From the NCBI GenBank assembly GCA_016711045.1, contig JADJTT010000014.1, positions 62,001 to 126,000 of the forward strand: DNA of 64,000 nt. Direction: 5' to 3'. Origin of the DNA: Saprospirales bacterium. Lineage in GTDB: Bacteria > Bacteroidota > Bacteroidia > Chitinophagales > Saprospiraceae. Positions 38,079 to 46,715 of this stretch are shown piece by piece (position 1 is the stretch's first letter; every line of letters begins with the position of its first letter). The position numbers were made by a program, and so were the translations under genes. The notes beneath the pieces were generated by a model, which saw only the letters and a program-made list of their open reading frames with translations, did not search any database and was not told the DNA's origin.

Positions 38079-38609
38079 ATGAGAACCTCAATTTTTGTAC
38101 TCTTCATCGCATTACTTGGGCTCTTTTCCTGCCAATCCAATTCGACACCCGGACAGCAGCAGGAACTGCCGTCTGCACCGAACAATAAGGTAGATGCGCC
38201 GGAAATCCTGACTGCATTGTTTACCCCCAATACCGGCGTTTTCCGGGGCATGGACTTTGGAAAAGACCTGGCTGCAGCCACCGCACAGGAAACCGCCGAA
38301 CTGGTAGAACAAATCGATACAAAAGCTACCTACTCGATCGATTTTAACGAACAGGAATTTGCCGATTTCCGGTATGTGACCAATGGAGCCAACCTCGTCA
38401 AAATGGAGGTGGATATCTATGCGGCCACAAACGAATCGGCCGTCAACTATTACAATCAGCTAAAGGAATTTTTTGACGCCAAGTACCTCGCCCGAACAGG
38501 TAATCTATGGGACGGATCGGAAGGAGGCGTAAGTTTTACCGCTTTCCTGAAGCTCCTCGAGGAAGAAACCGCCCCAGGCGTATTGATCGTTTGGGAAGCA
38601 GGGAAGTAA
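38079..38609 (+). CDS. uncharacterised lipoprotein
   Basis: A 176-residue lipoprotein (lipobox GLFSC, C18). The mature part begins with a low-complexity QQQ/P linker and continues with a domain containing RGMDFGKDLAAATAQE and YSIDFNEQEFADFRYV that I do not recognise. It lies between two repeat blocks and may be a monocistronic gene. Confidence 0.65.
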   Translation: MRTSIFVLFIALLGLFSCQSNSTPGQQQELPSAPNNKVDAPEILTALFTPNTGVFRGMDFGKDLAAATAQETAELVEQIDTKATYSIDFNEQEFADFRYVTNGANLVKMEVDIYAATNESAVNYYNQLKEFFDAKYLARTGNLWDGSEGGVSFTAFLKLLEEETAPGVLIVWEAGK

Positions 38610-38611
38610 AA

Positions 38612-38650
38612 CGTAAGGTGAAAATATTTTTTCACCCTACTATTCACTTT
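38612..38650. repeat. GTGAAAA/TTTTCAC palindrome
   Basis: GTAAGGTGAAAATA and TTTTTTCACCCTAC form an imperfect hairpin after the lipoprotein stop. It is related in sequence to the 28-bp palindrome at 49753. Confidence 0.5.
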
Positions 38651-38667
38651 TTAAAATTACATCAACA

Positions 38668-39204
38668 ATGAAAATCAAATTCATTTTAAGCTTCGCATTC
38701 ATGTTTAGCCTGCTGGCCTATCAGCCGGTTTTCTCTCAAGGCGAACCTGTCAATAAGCAGCCGCAGACGGAAAAAGTAGATAAAAACGCCAGGCGGAAAG
38801 TACGCGAACAATCGCGCGAACAGGTAGAAGCCGAGCGTCAAAGCACCCAGGAAAAAGCCCAGGAAATCCGTACAAAAGAGCAGCAAGAATACAAAGGACG
38901 TCCTGAGGGCCGTGACGATGACGACATGGACAAAGAGAAAGAGGGCCATGAGAGAATGGAAGGAGAAAAAGAAAATGTAGAAAAGGGCAAAAAAGACCAT
39001 GAAGGCCATGACATGGACAAAGATATTCCGGATGAGGCCCGCGAAAATCACCTGAAAAAGGAAAATGCAGAAAATAAAGTGGAGCGTAAGACAGAGAAAG
39101 CCGAAGACCAAAAAGGCAACGCACCCGAACACGCGAAAAATGACGAAGCAAAGGGGAATCAGGTAGAGAAAGCCAAAGAGAAAGGGGGGAAGAAAGACAA
39201 CTAA
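38668..39204 (+). CDS. secreted highly charged low-complexity protein
   Basis: A 178-residue protein with a clear signal peptide (about 1-23, PVFSQ) followed by about 150 residues made almost only of Lys, Glu, Asp, Gln, Arg, Asn and Gly, with little hydrophobic content. It should be disordered or form long charged helices. Local repeats of the type KEGHERMEGEKENVEKGKKDHEGHDMDKD place several His among acidic residues. No family is recognised; a periplasmic or surface buffer, metal-binding or spacer role is only speculation. Confidence 0.6.
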   Translation: MKIKFILSFAFMFSLLAYQPVFSQGEPVNKQPQTEKVDKNARRKVREQSREQVEAERQSTQEKAQEIRTKEQQEYKGRPEGRDDDDMDKEKEGHERMEGEKENVEKGKKDHEGHDMDKDIPDEARENHLKKENAENKVERKTEKAEDQKGNAPEHAKNDEAKGNQVEKAKEKGGKKDN

Positions 39205-39219
39205 ATTGTAATAGTGTTC

Positions 39220-39282
39220 AGTTTTTAATTTTCAATTTTCAGTTATTTTTCACGAATAACTGAAAATTGAAAATTAAAAACT
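39220..39282. terminator. perfect 28-bp inverted repeat, likely bidirectional terminator
   Basis: Two 28-nt arms (39220-39247 and 39255-39282), exact reverse complements, surround a 7-nt loop. They are AT-rich (TTTTTAATTTTCAATTTTC type) and lie between convergent genes. The right arm overlaps the last codons of the patatin gene. Confidence 0.8.
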
Positions 39283-40128
39283 AAAAACTAATTTCTCAAT
39301 TTCCTCCCGTTTCTCCATCGTAGCCCGGTAGCCGATCTCCAGGATTTCCTCCCATTTACCGAATTGGAAAATATGGTAGTGGTACAATTCAGGCGCCTCG
39401 ATCAGCACCTCCACCTGGTCGCGCCAGGGTTTGGTATTGTTGATGACGGAGAGGTAGAACGAACGGATAGCAATGGCGGTCATGGATAATCCGCTCGTCA
39501 GCTTTTTGTTGGATACCGGAATCTGGGGCATGAGGTTGACGCCGATCAGGTTGCGGCATTGGCTGCGCAGGGCAGGCACCGGAAAATTCATCAACAGGCC
39601 GCCATCGACATACAAGTGGCCGTCGATCTCGATAGGTTGGAAGACGAGGGGAATGGCGCAGGAGGCCATGACGCATTCCCGCAGCGGGCCTTCCGACCAA
39701 AACTCCGTTTCCCCACTATTGAGGTTGGTCAGTCCCAGCACCAGCGGTTTTTCCAATTCCTCGATCCGGTTGGTAGGAATGAAGCGAGCAAGGTGATCCC
39801 GGAGATAGGAGAGGCTGAGCAGTCCGGAGAATGCCACATCTGGAAACAAGACCCTTACCAGACTGGTACTGTCGATAAATTTACGCATCCCTGCGTAGTC
39901 CATTCCCGAAGCATAAAGGGTTCCCACGATAGATCCGGCACTTACGCCGGCCACTGCTTCGGGAAATACCCCCATTTCTTCCAGGGCTTTGAATACCCCC
40001 AAATGGGCATAACCCCGGGCGCCTCCTCCGGAGAGGATGATGCCGAGGTTATGGTTAAAAGGTTGATTTTCAGATTCTAAGGTCAATTTTTTGGTTTTTA
40101 AAGAAAGACGCCATCTTTCAAAGTTCAA
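39274..40128 (-). CDS. patatin-like phospholipase
   Basis: A patatin-family lipid acyl hydrolase of 270-284 residues. It carries the oxyanion loop SGGGARGYAHLG, the nucleophile elbow GVSAGSIVG and the catalytic Asp in YVDGGLLMNFPV, so the Ser-Asp dyad is complete. It probably cleaves phospholipid acyl chains and resembles the short RssA-like bacterial type. The true start is unclear: ATG 40128 lies inside the tandem-repeat array (its first residues NFERWRLS are repeat-encoded), while TTG 40086 (TLESENQ) gives a normal N-terminus. It is convergent with the charged secreted protein. Confidence 0.85.
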   Translation of the reverse strand: MNFERWRLSLKTKKLTLESENQPFNHNLGIILSGGGARGYAHLGVFKALEEMGVFPEAVAGVSAGSIVGTLYASGMDYAGMRKFIDSTSLVRVLFPDVAFSGLLSLSYLRDHLARFIPTNRIEELEKPLVLGLTNLNSGETEFWSEGPLRECVMASCAIPLVFQPIEIDGHLYVDGGLLMNFPVPALRSQCRNLIGVNLMPQIPVSNKKLTSGLSMTAIAIRSFYLSVINNTKPWRDQVEVLIEAPELYHYHIFQFGKWEEILEIGYRATMEKREEIEKLVFSF

Positions 40129-40392
40129 AGATGGCGTCTTTCTTTTTCAAAGATGGCGTCTTTCTTTTCAAAGATGGCGTCTTTCTTTTTCAAAGATGGC
40201 GTCTTTCTTTTTCAAAGATGGCGTCTTTCTTTTTCAAAGATGGCGTCTTTCTTTTTCAAAGATGGCGTCTTTTCTTTTTCAAAGATGGCGTCTTTTCTTT
40301 TTCAAAGATGGCGTCTTTTCTTTTTCAAAGATGGCGTCTTTTCTTTTTCAAAGATGGCGTCTTTCTTTTTCAAAGATGGCGTCTTTTCTTTT
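40100..40392 (+). repeat. 22-23 bp tandem array CAAAGATGGCGTCTTTCTTTTT
   Basis: Twelve direct copies of a 20-24 bp unit with an invariant AAAGATGGCGTC core and a T-rich tail of varying length. One copy at the left end is in inverted orientation (AAAGACGCCATCTTT), so the start of the array can fold into a hairpin. It fills the gap between the T9SS cupredoxin gene and the patatin gene, both read leftwards. No reading frame across it is protein-like. Confidence 0.9.
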
Positions 40393-40409
40393 CTCTTCTT
40401 TTGAATCCT

Positions 40410-42229
40410 TTACTCCACCACAAACTTCCTGCTCGCAACCCCGCCTTCCACCCGTGCCTGCAACAAGTACATCCCTGTTTGCAAACTACTGATGTCGAAT
40501 CCATTGGATGGCATACCTTCCCACTGTAGCAATTGCTTGCCGAACAGATCAAAAATGATCCAGGACTCCACCGTTGCCTCCGTCTGCACAAAAAGACGCT
40601 CGCCGGCTGGGTTGGGATACAATCGGAGTTGCAGGTCTACCACCCGATCGTGCACGCCGGTGGAAATGATATCCTCTAAAGACCGCGGTAGAAACTGATA
40701 CCCGCTATTGCAGGTGCCATCACTGTCGAACTGGCTGCCCAGCCCGATCGCATTGAATGTGCCTGTCGGGGCGGGCAGGCTGTACAGATCCACATCGTTG
40801 TCGATCCGCATTTGGTAGTTGTTTACACCGTCTGTCACCTCCACATTGAATCCGGGACCAGCTCCCGTCCATTGCCCGGGATCGACCAGGTTGAGGTTGT
40901 TGAATTGAAGTAGTTCGCCTTCATGAGCCTCGGTCATCGGACCGATAACTACTTCAGGGGTATAGGGCGTGTTGCCACTGGATACCAACCACAGCGTGTC
41001 GGGATCGACTTGGGTCAGGCAGCTGAATGTCACAATTGTGCCACGTACAATTATTTCGTCGTTTTCATTGACCGTATATCCAAAGGGATTGCTGCTGAAT
41101 ACGCTAACGCCCCCAGTGCCGTCATCCAGGAAGAACTGGATGCTTCCTCCTCCGTTAAAATCGCCACTGGTTACAAGGCCTTGCAATTGACATTTTACGT
41201 TGAGTGAGTCGACATCTCCGTTCCCATCTACCGTGGTCACAACGCCTATGTCATAAGGCGGATATTGGGTCGGGTTGATGATGCCCCCGATCAGGTCGTC
41301 GGTGTAGCGCGGGTAGATCTGATACCCTTCGGTGAAAGGGGTAGCGTTGTCAAACTGCCAGCCCAAACCGATCAGGTCAAACGTGCCGCCTGGAGCTGCT
41401 GTGCCGTAAAGGGTACAGTCGTTGTCAATTCGCACGGAATAGTTATTGACGTCATCCGTAAGATCTACGTTGAAACCGGGGCCGGACCCCGTCCACTGCC
41501 CGGGATCTACCAAATGGACGCCGTTGATCCGCACCAGTTCGCCTTCCGTAGATTCATCAAAGGAAGTAACCACCGTGGGGTCTTCAAGTGTATTGCCGGC
41601 GGAGACAAATAGGATCATATCCGGGGCTATTTCCGAAAGCCCGCTAAACTGCTCAATCGTACCCTGCACAATGATCTCGTCGCCTTCCGTCACGTTGTAT
41701 GAATTGTAGGTAGTACTAAATACCGCAATCCCGCCCGTATTATCGCGCATCATAAATTGTACACCCGTACCACCACGAAAATCGACCCCGTAGACGATCC
41801 CCTGCAGTTGGCAAACGACGCCGAGTGAATCCAGCACCCCGTCGGCATCGACAGTAGTGACGGTAGCGATATCGTATTCGGGATAGCTGCTGGGCTCGAC
41901 CACCGTGATCGTGCCCGTCATACCTGCCCCTACGTGCAAGTCACATTGGTATTGGTAGGTGCCTGGCATGGTAAATGTAAAGTTAAACGTCCAGGGCGCC
42001 GTCATGGGCGAACCGCTCAGGAAGCTCTGTGGGTTGCCTGGGTAGGTGGCCGTCGAGCCGTTCACATTGTGTACGCCGCCTGTGTTCTGCCATTGTACCG
42101 TTTCCCCTGCGTTGATAGTCAGGTTGTTGGGGTGAAACTAATGCCGGAAGCAATGATGATGTAATCTTGTGCCTGGATGTAAAGCGCTCCAAGCATAAAG
42201 CATAAAACAATAATTAATTGTTTCTTCAT
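40410..42229 (-). CDS. T9SS-sorted protein with N-terminal cupredoxin domain and two OB-like repeats (one frame break)
   Basis: About 606 residues. After a signal peptide (MKKQLIIVLCFMLGALYIQA) comes a plastocyanin-like domain with ligands His in GGVHNV, Cys and His in YQCDLHVG and Met in GAGM, the type 1 copper set. Two similar domains of about 180 residues follow, each with a CQLQG start, DDGTGG/RDNTGG, VNENDEIIVRGTI and LVDPGQWTG motifs, resembling OB-fold modules of secreted nucleases. The end is a T9SS sorting domain (LRLYPNPAGERL, TGMYLLQARVEGG). The frame breaks in CCCC (coding strand, 42129-42132); one added C restores SFTPNNLTINAG. Likely an extracellular copper protein; its activity is unknown. 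Confidence 0.8.
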
Positions 42230-42261
42230 TTCCTTGTGGTGTTTTTGGTATGAATAATAAC

Positions 42262-42269
42262 CAAATTTA
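42262..42269 (-). promoter_or_regulatory. -7 element TAAATTTG before the cupredoxin gene
   Basis: A perfect TAnnTTTG element on the minus strand ends 32 bp before the ATG at 42229. AAGGAA lies directly before that ATG. Confidence 0.4.
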
Positions 42270-42339
42270 GTGGAAATGATCGGGATAGGACCTGCTTGTC
42301 GATTAAATTAGTGTAAAAGAATAGCGATAGGAACTATTT

Positions 42340-45300
42340 CTAGCTGGCCTCCAGAAAAGACTGGTGCTCATAGTTGCGGAAATCGACGTGGCTGACGCCG
42401 GAAACGCCTTGTTCGCGCATATAGACGCCGTAGATCGTATCGACAGCAGCCATGGTGGCCTTGTTGTGGGTCACGATAATAAACTGCGATTCCTTGGAGA
42501 ACTTCTTGATGATCTTGTTGAATTTCTCGATGTTCGTATCGTCGAGGGGGGCGTCCACTTCATCAAACACGCAGAAGGGCGCCGGTTTGAGCAGGTAGAG
42601 CGCAAACAGCATGGCGATAGCGGTGAGGGTCTTTTCCCCTCCCGACAGCTGGCTGATGGTCTGCGGACGCTTGCCTTTCGGCTTGGCGATGATCTCGATA
42701 TCCGACTCCAGCGGATCATCCGGATTCAGGAGGATCAGGTCGCAATTGTCGTCTTCGGTGAACAGGCTGCGGAATACATCGATGAAGTACAGGCGCGCCT
42801 TGTTAAAGGCGTCGAGGAACTGGGCGGTGGCGGTTTCCTCGATTTCCTTGATGGTTTGCATCAGGTCTTCCTTGGCCTTGACCACATCGTCGCGCTGGGT
42901 TTTGATGGAGTCATAGCGCTCCTTCATTTCGTCGTAAGCTTCTACGGCCATAGGATTGATCTCCCCGTAGTTGTCTAGACGGCTTTTCAACCGGTCTGCC
43001 TTTTCCTGGAGTTCCTCCGTGTTCAGATCAGTGGGCGTCTCGCGCTTGAGCAGGTCGTTGAGCGACACCTGGAATTCGATGTGGAGCCGTTCGCTGAGGG
43101 AGGTCAGTTGAAAACGCAGTTCGGTGACCTTGTCTTTAATATCGTTAGCCAGGAGTTGCACTTCCTGTTGCTGTTTGGCTACTTTCCGCAACTGATTTTC
43201 AACCTCGTTGATCTCCCCCCGGGCTTTGAAATACGTTTGCTCGGCCTCGGTAAGCAGGCTTTCTTTTTCCTTGCGCTGCTCGTAGGCTGTTTTCAACCCT
43301 TCTCCGATTTGTTCGATCTGGTCGTTGTTTTGCTGCATTTCCAGGTCGGAGAGGGTCACGTCTTTTTGGTATTGCTGCAACAGGGTTTGCATCTCCGCAT
43401 GCTGGCGCTCCCGGAAGGTCAGTTCGCGCTGGATGGTGGTGACCGTATTCTGTTGACGGATAAATTCGATATTGGTTTGGTTGAAGTTCGCAGAAGCCTG
43501 GCTGAGTTGTTCGGCCACCTGCCGGTAGGAGCCATCGGCGTGGGCAATCTGGTCCTTGGCGGCTGTGAGCGCCGCTTCCTGGTCCTGCATCTGGCCGCCC
43601 AAAGCCTGGTTTTGCTTATCCAGTTCCACCAGCCGGATCGAGATCTGTTCTTGTTGTTGGGTGCGCTCGGCGACGAAAGATTCGAAGTTTTCCAGGCGCG
43701 TGGCATAGGTCACTTTCTCCTGGCTAAGCCGGTTGAGCGCCATATTTTCTTCCTGCACTTTTCGCTCCTGAGAACTGGATTTAAGTTCGTCCAGGGTGTT
43801 TTTTAGTTGAAAGAAAGCCGAGGAGAGCTCGTTTTCCTCGCGTTCGGCTGTATTGATCGCCGTTTCCAACACCTCCATATTCTTTTTCCGGCCTATCTTT
43901 TTTCCTTCAAAGAGGCCGATAGACCCTCCGGAGAGGCTGTATTTGCGCTGGATATAGCGCCCGCTCTTCGACAAGAGCACCACATCGGACTGTGCTATAC
44001 TTCCCCGGATCTCTTCCCGCTCCGTGACCAACACGTTTTCGAGCAGGTAGCTGACCAGGTTTCGGTAAATAGGGTCGGTTTCAATAAACTCGATCGCCTG
44101 CCTGGTATCGGGCAGCATAGTCATGGGGGGCTGGTAATCCTTAAAGACCTCCAGAAGGAAAAAATTGGCCTTTCCCTGCTGGCTGTCGTGGAGGAGCTTG
44201 ATGGCCTGGGAGGCATCCTGCAGGTCATCCACCACATAGTAGCTCAGGTAGGGATCCAGGTAGTTTTCGATGGCTACACGGTATTCCTCTTGCACGTAAA
44301 TAATATCTGAAAGCAGTGGAGCTTCCTTCTTCCAATGTTTGCTCTGGCTCAGGAACTTGATCGATTCCGGGAAACCTTCCAGGTTTTCGACCATGCTCTT
44401 GGTCAGCTTGTATTCGTTTCGCTTGGCATCGAGGAGCCGGTTGGCTTGCTGGATCTTTCTCGAAAGCGCGTCGATCTTCGCTTCGGTATCGAGTATTTTT
44501 TCCTGCCTTTTTTGTTCGCTGGCCTGGAGTTGATCCAGTACTTTCAACTTCTCCTCCTCGGCTTTCTCCAGGTCTGCCACTTTTTTCTGCAAGGTTTGGA
44601 TCTCCTCCTGCCTGCTGGCGACCTCCAGGGCGTAGCGTTGGCTTTCGGCCTGCATAATTTGAGCCTGGTTGAGGTTGACAGCCCGCTGCTTTTCCAGCTC
44701 AAATACCACCCGTTCGGCGGCCTGCTGGTCTTTGACCACCGCATCCAGGTCGGCTTTCATGCTGCCGTGACTTTCCTGGATGAATTTGAGGTTGGCTTCT
44801 GCTTTCTCGAGGTTGTCCTCCAGTGTCCGTTCTTTGCGTTTCTCGTCGTTGAGTTGTTCCTGGTAATTTTCAATATCGACCTCGAGTTGCTGGACCTTGC
44901 CTTTGGTTTGCTGGATCTGCTCGCCCAGGCGAGACTTATTTTGTTCCAGGAACCCAGTTTTTTGTTCCAGCATCTTTTTGTCGTTCTCCATACCACGGAT
45001 ATGGCCGACAAGCTGATTGAGGTCGCGCTGGCGGTCGGAAAGGTTTTTCTCTTTGTCCAGGTTGGCTTTTTTCTCTGCTTCCAACTGGGATTCCAACTGG
45101 CGGGATTGCACTTCAAACTGGCGGTAGCGGTCTTCCTCTGCCTGGAGTTGTTTGTTCAGGTTCTTTTGCCGTTCGACCAGGTGGGAGGATTTCCAGGTAG
45201 CCAGCTCGATACTGATTTCCTTATATTGCTCTTTGAGCTCGAAGTATCTTTTCGTGCGTTTGGCCTGTTTCTCCAGCATATCGAGGTTGCCCTGGATCTC

Positions 45301-45888
45301 GAAGAGCAGGTCTTCGATCCGGTCGAGGTCTTCACTCGTGCTGCGGAGTTTGTTGAGGGTTTCCCGTTTCCGGATCTTGTATTTGGATACTCCAGCGGCT
45401 TGTTCGAACATGCGCCGGCGGGCATTGTCCTTGTTGGAAAGGATATCGTCTACCATGCCCAGGGCAATGATGGCATACGAATCCGACCCGACCCCTGTAT
45501 CGAGGAAAAGGGAGGTGATATCTTTCAGCCTGCAGGTGACGTTATTGAGCCGGTATTCACTCTCCCCGGTCCGGTAGAGTATGCGGGAAATCGTAACGGT
45601 CTGGTAATCGGTAGGGAGCAGGTTTTTGGTATTTTCAAACGTGAGCGACACCTGCGCCAGACCGCTAGCCTTGCGGCTTTTGGTGCCGTTGAAGATCACG
45701 CTGGCCATCTGGTCGAGGCGGAGCTCTTTGCTCTTCTGTTCGCCCAATACCCAACGAATGGCGTCGACAATATTGGATTTACCCGACCCGTTGGGGCCGA
45801 CAATGCCAATCACATCCTGTTCGAAGTGGATGGTGGTTTCATTGGCAAAGCTCTTAAATCCTTTTATCTCCAGCGACTTTAACCTCAT
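42340..45888 (-). CDS. smc: chromosome segregation protein SMC
   Basis: A 1,182-residue SMC ATPase that organises and separates chromosomes as a dimer with ScpA/ScpB. Walker A is GPNGSGKSN (about 32-40), a coiled coil covers roughly 170-500, the hinge lies at about 515-640, a second coiled coil reaches about 1010, and the C-terminal half holds the signature LSGGEKTLTAIA and Walker B FCVFDEVDAPLDD. ATG 45888 (MRLKSLEIKGFKSF) is preferred to an in-frame TTG 9 bp upstream. The gene is intact over 3.5 kb, with no frame break. scpA and scpB are not in the window. Confidence 0.96.
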   Translation of the reverse strand: MRLKSLEIKGFKSFANETTIHFEQDVIGIVGPNGSGKSNIVDAIRWVLGEQKSKELRLDQMASVIFNGTKSRKASGLAQVSLTFENTKNLLPTDYQTVTISRILYRTGESEYRLNNVTCRLKDITSLFLDTGVGSDSYAIIALGMVDDILSNKDNARRRMFEQAAGVSKYKIRKRETLNKLRSTSEDLDRIEDLLFEIQGNLDMLEKQAKRTKRYFELKEQYKEISIELATWKSSHLVERQKNLNKQLQAEEDRYRQFEVQSRQLESQLEAEKKANLDKEKNLSDRQRDLNQLVGHIRGMENDKKMLEQKTGFLEQNKSRLGEQIQQTKGKVQQLEVDIENYQEQLNDEKRKERTLEDNLEKAEANLKFIQESHGSMKADLDAVVKDQQAAERVVFELEKQRAVNLNQAQIMQAESQRYALEVASRQEEIQTLQKKVADLEKAEEEKLKVLDQLQASEQKRQEKILDTEAKIDALSRKIQQANRLLDAKRNEYKLTKSMVENLEGFPESIKFLSQSKHWKKEAPLLSDIIYVQEEYRVAIENYLDPYLSYYVVDDLQDASQAIKLLHDSQQGKANFFLLEVFKDYQPPMTMLPDTRQAIEFIETDPIYRNLVSYLLENVLVTEREEIRGSIAQSDVVLLSKSGRYIQRKYSLSGGSIGLFEGKKIGRKKNMEVLETAINTAEREENELSSAFFQLKNTLDELKSSSQERKVQEENMALNRLSQEKVTYATRLENFESFVAERTQQQEQISIRLVELDKQNQALGGQMQDQEAALTAAKDQIAHADGSYRQVAEQLSQASANFNQTNIEFIRQQNTVTTIQRELTFRERQHAEMQTLLQQYQKDVTLSDLEMQQNNDQIEQIGEGLKTAYEQRKEKESLLTEAEQTYFKARGEINEVENQLRKVAKQQQEVQLLANDIKDKVTELRFQLTSLSERLHIEFQVSLNDLLKRETPTDLNTEELQEKADRLKSRLDNYGEINPMAVEAYDEMKERYDSIKTQRDDVVKAKEDLMQTIKEIEETATAQFLDAFNKARLYFIDVFRSLFTEDDNCDLILLNPDDPLESDIEIIAKPKGKRPQTISQLSGGEKTLTAIAMLFALYLLKPAPFCVFDEVDAPLDDTNIEKFNKIIKKFSKESQFIIVTHNKATMAAVDTIYGVYMREQGVSGVSHVDFRNYEHQSFLEAS

Positions 45889-45894
45889 AGCCTG

Positions 45895-45902
45895 CAAAAA
45901 TA
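45895..45902 (-). promoter_or_regulatory. -7-like element TATTTTTG directly before smc
   Basis: TATTTTTG on the minus strand ends 6 bp before the smc ATG. If used, the mRNA would have almost no leader. Confidence 0.35.
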
Positions 45903-45960
45903 ATTAAAAACTGGAGGTAAGTGGAAAAATCTCCACGAGGATGTTTGAGAAGGGTGCTCT

Positions 45961-46629
45961 TCACCCGCCGATAGGCGGCTCTTCACCTTTCCTCGGATTT
46001 TCAGCTTTGACCGATTTAGCTTTATACTGGTCGTCGTGCCGCTTTATGTAGGTTTCCAGTATCTGCGTTTTTTCTTCGGGAGTAGTGGTAGGGTTGTCGG
46101 TATAATAGCCTTTTTCCCACCGTTGCCGGAAGGCTTCGTAGAGGGTGACGGCACAGGCAACCGATATATTCAGGCTCCCGGCCATTCCCATTTGAGGGAT
46201 CAGGAAATTACCATCGGTATACCGCAGTGCTTCCGCGCTGATCCCATCGCGTTCATTGCCAAATAACAGCGCAATCGAACGGGTCAGGTCCAGGTCGTAG
46301 AGGTTTTCAGATTCCGCTCCCAGGTGGGTACACAAGATGGTTTCGTAGCGTTGGCGGACGGCATGGAAACAGGCTTCCGCTTCGGTAAAGAAATGGATAT
46401 TCAGCCATTTACGGGTGCCGGCTGAGGTTCGTTTTCCTAAAATTAACCGTTCCTTTTTGAGGTGCGGTTCAGTGTATAAGACGTAAAGATCGTTGATGCC
46501 TACCGAGTCGCAGGAACGCATCACCGCCCCGATATTGTGAGGGTCATGCACATTCTCCAGAATGATGGTAAGGTTTCCCTGGCGCCGGGCAGCTACCCGT
46601 TCAAACTTTTCCTTCCTGGATTGGAGCAT
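45961..46629 (-). CDS. trmH: TrmH/SpoU-family RNA 2'-O-methyltransferase
   Basis: A 222-residue SPOUT methyltransferase. The three knot motifs are present: NVHDPHNIGAVMRSCDS (about 26-42) with the catalytic Arg, LLFGNERDGIS (about 120-130) and IPQMGMAGSLNISVACA (about 145-160). The arrangement and the C-terminal extension fit TrmH, which methylates G18 of tRNA. The last residues (GEEPPIGG) are encoded by repeat-like DNA. It sits upstream of smc on the same strand side, separated by a repeat block. Confidence 0.88.
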   Translation of the reverse strand: MLQSRKEKFERVAARRQGNLTIILENVHDPHNIGAVMRSCDSVGINDLYVLYTEPHLKKERLILGKRTSAGTRKWLNIHFFTEAEACFHAVRQRYETILCTHLGAESENLYDLDLTRSIALLFGNERDGISAEALRYTDGNFLIPQMGMAGSLNISVACAVTLYEAFRQRWEKGYYTDNPTTTPEEKTQILETYIKRHDDQYKAKSVKAENPRKGEEPPIGG

Positions 46630-46665
46630 GCTAAAAAATATTTGATTGCTATTTACGCTTCGAAA

Positions 46666-46685
46666 AGACGCCAGGTATGGCGTCT
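46666..46685. terminator. 8-bp stem, 4-nt loop hairpin AGACGCCA/TGGCGTCT
   Basis: A perfect short stem between the end of the lipoprotein gene and trmH. The stem shares GACGCCA/TGGCGTC with the 40.1-40.4 kb tandem array. Confidence 0.55.
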
Positions 46686-46715
46686 CTGCGTCAATTCCTC
46701 TTCACTCTTCACTCT

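Noticed and set aside
40100..40392. CRISPR array
   Set aside because: The units are contiguous with no unique spacers of 25-40 bp, and no cas genes are present.
40091..40529. Plus-strand frames translating the tandem array (FFKDGVFLFQRWRLS repeats)
   Set aside because: All three frames are open only because the unit lacks stop codons; the peptides are repeat products with no start context.
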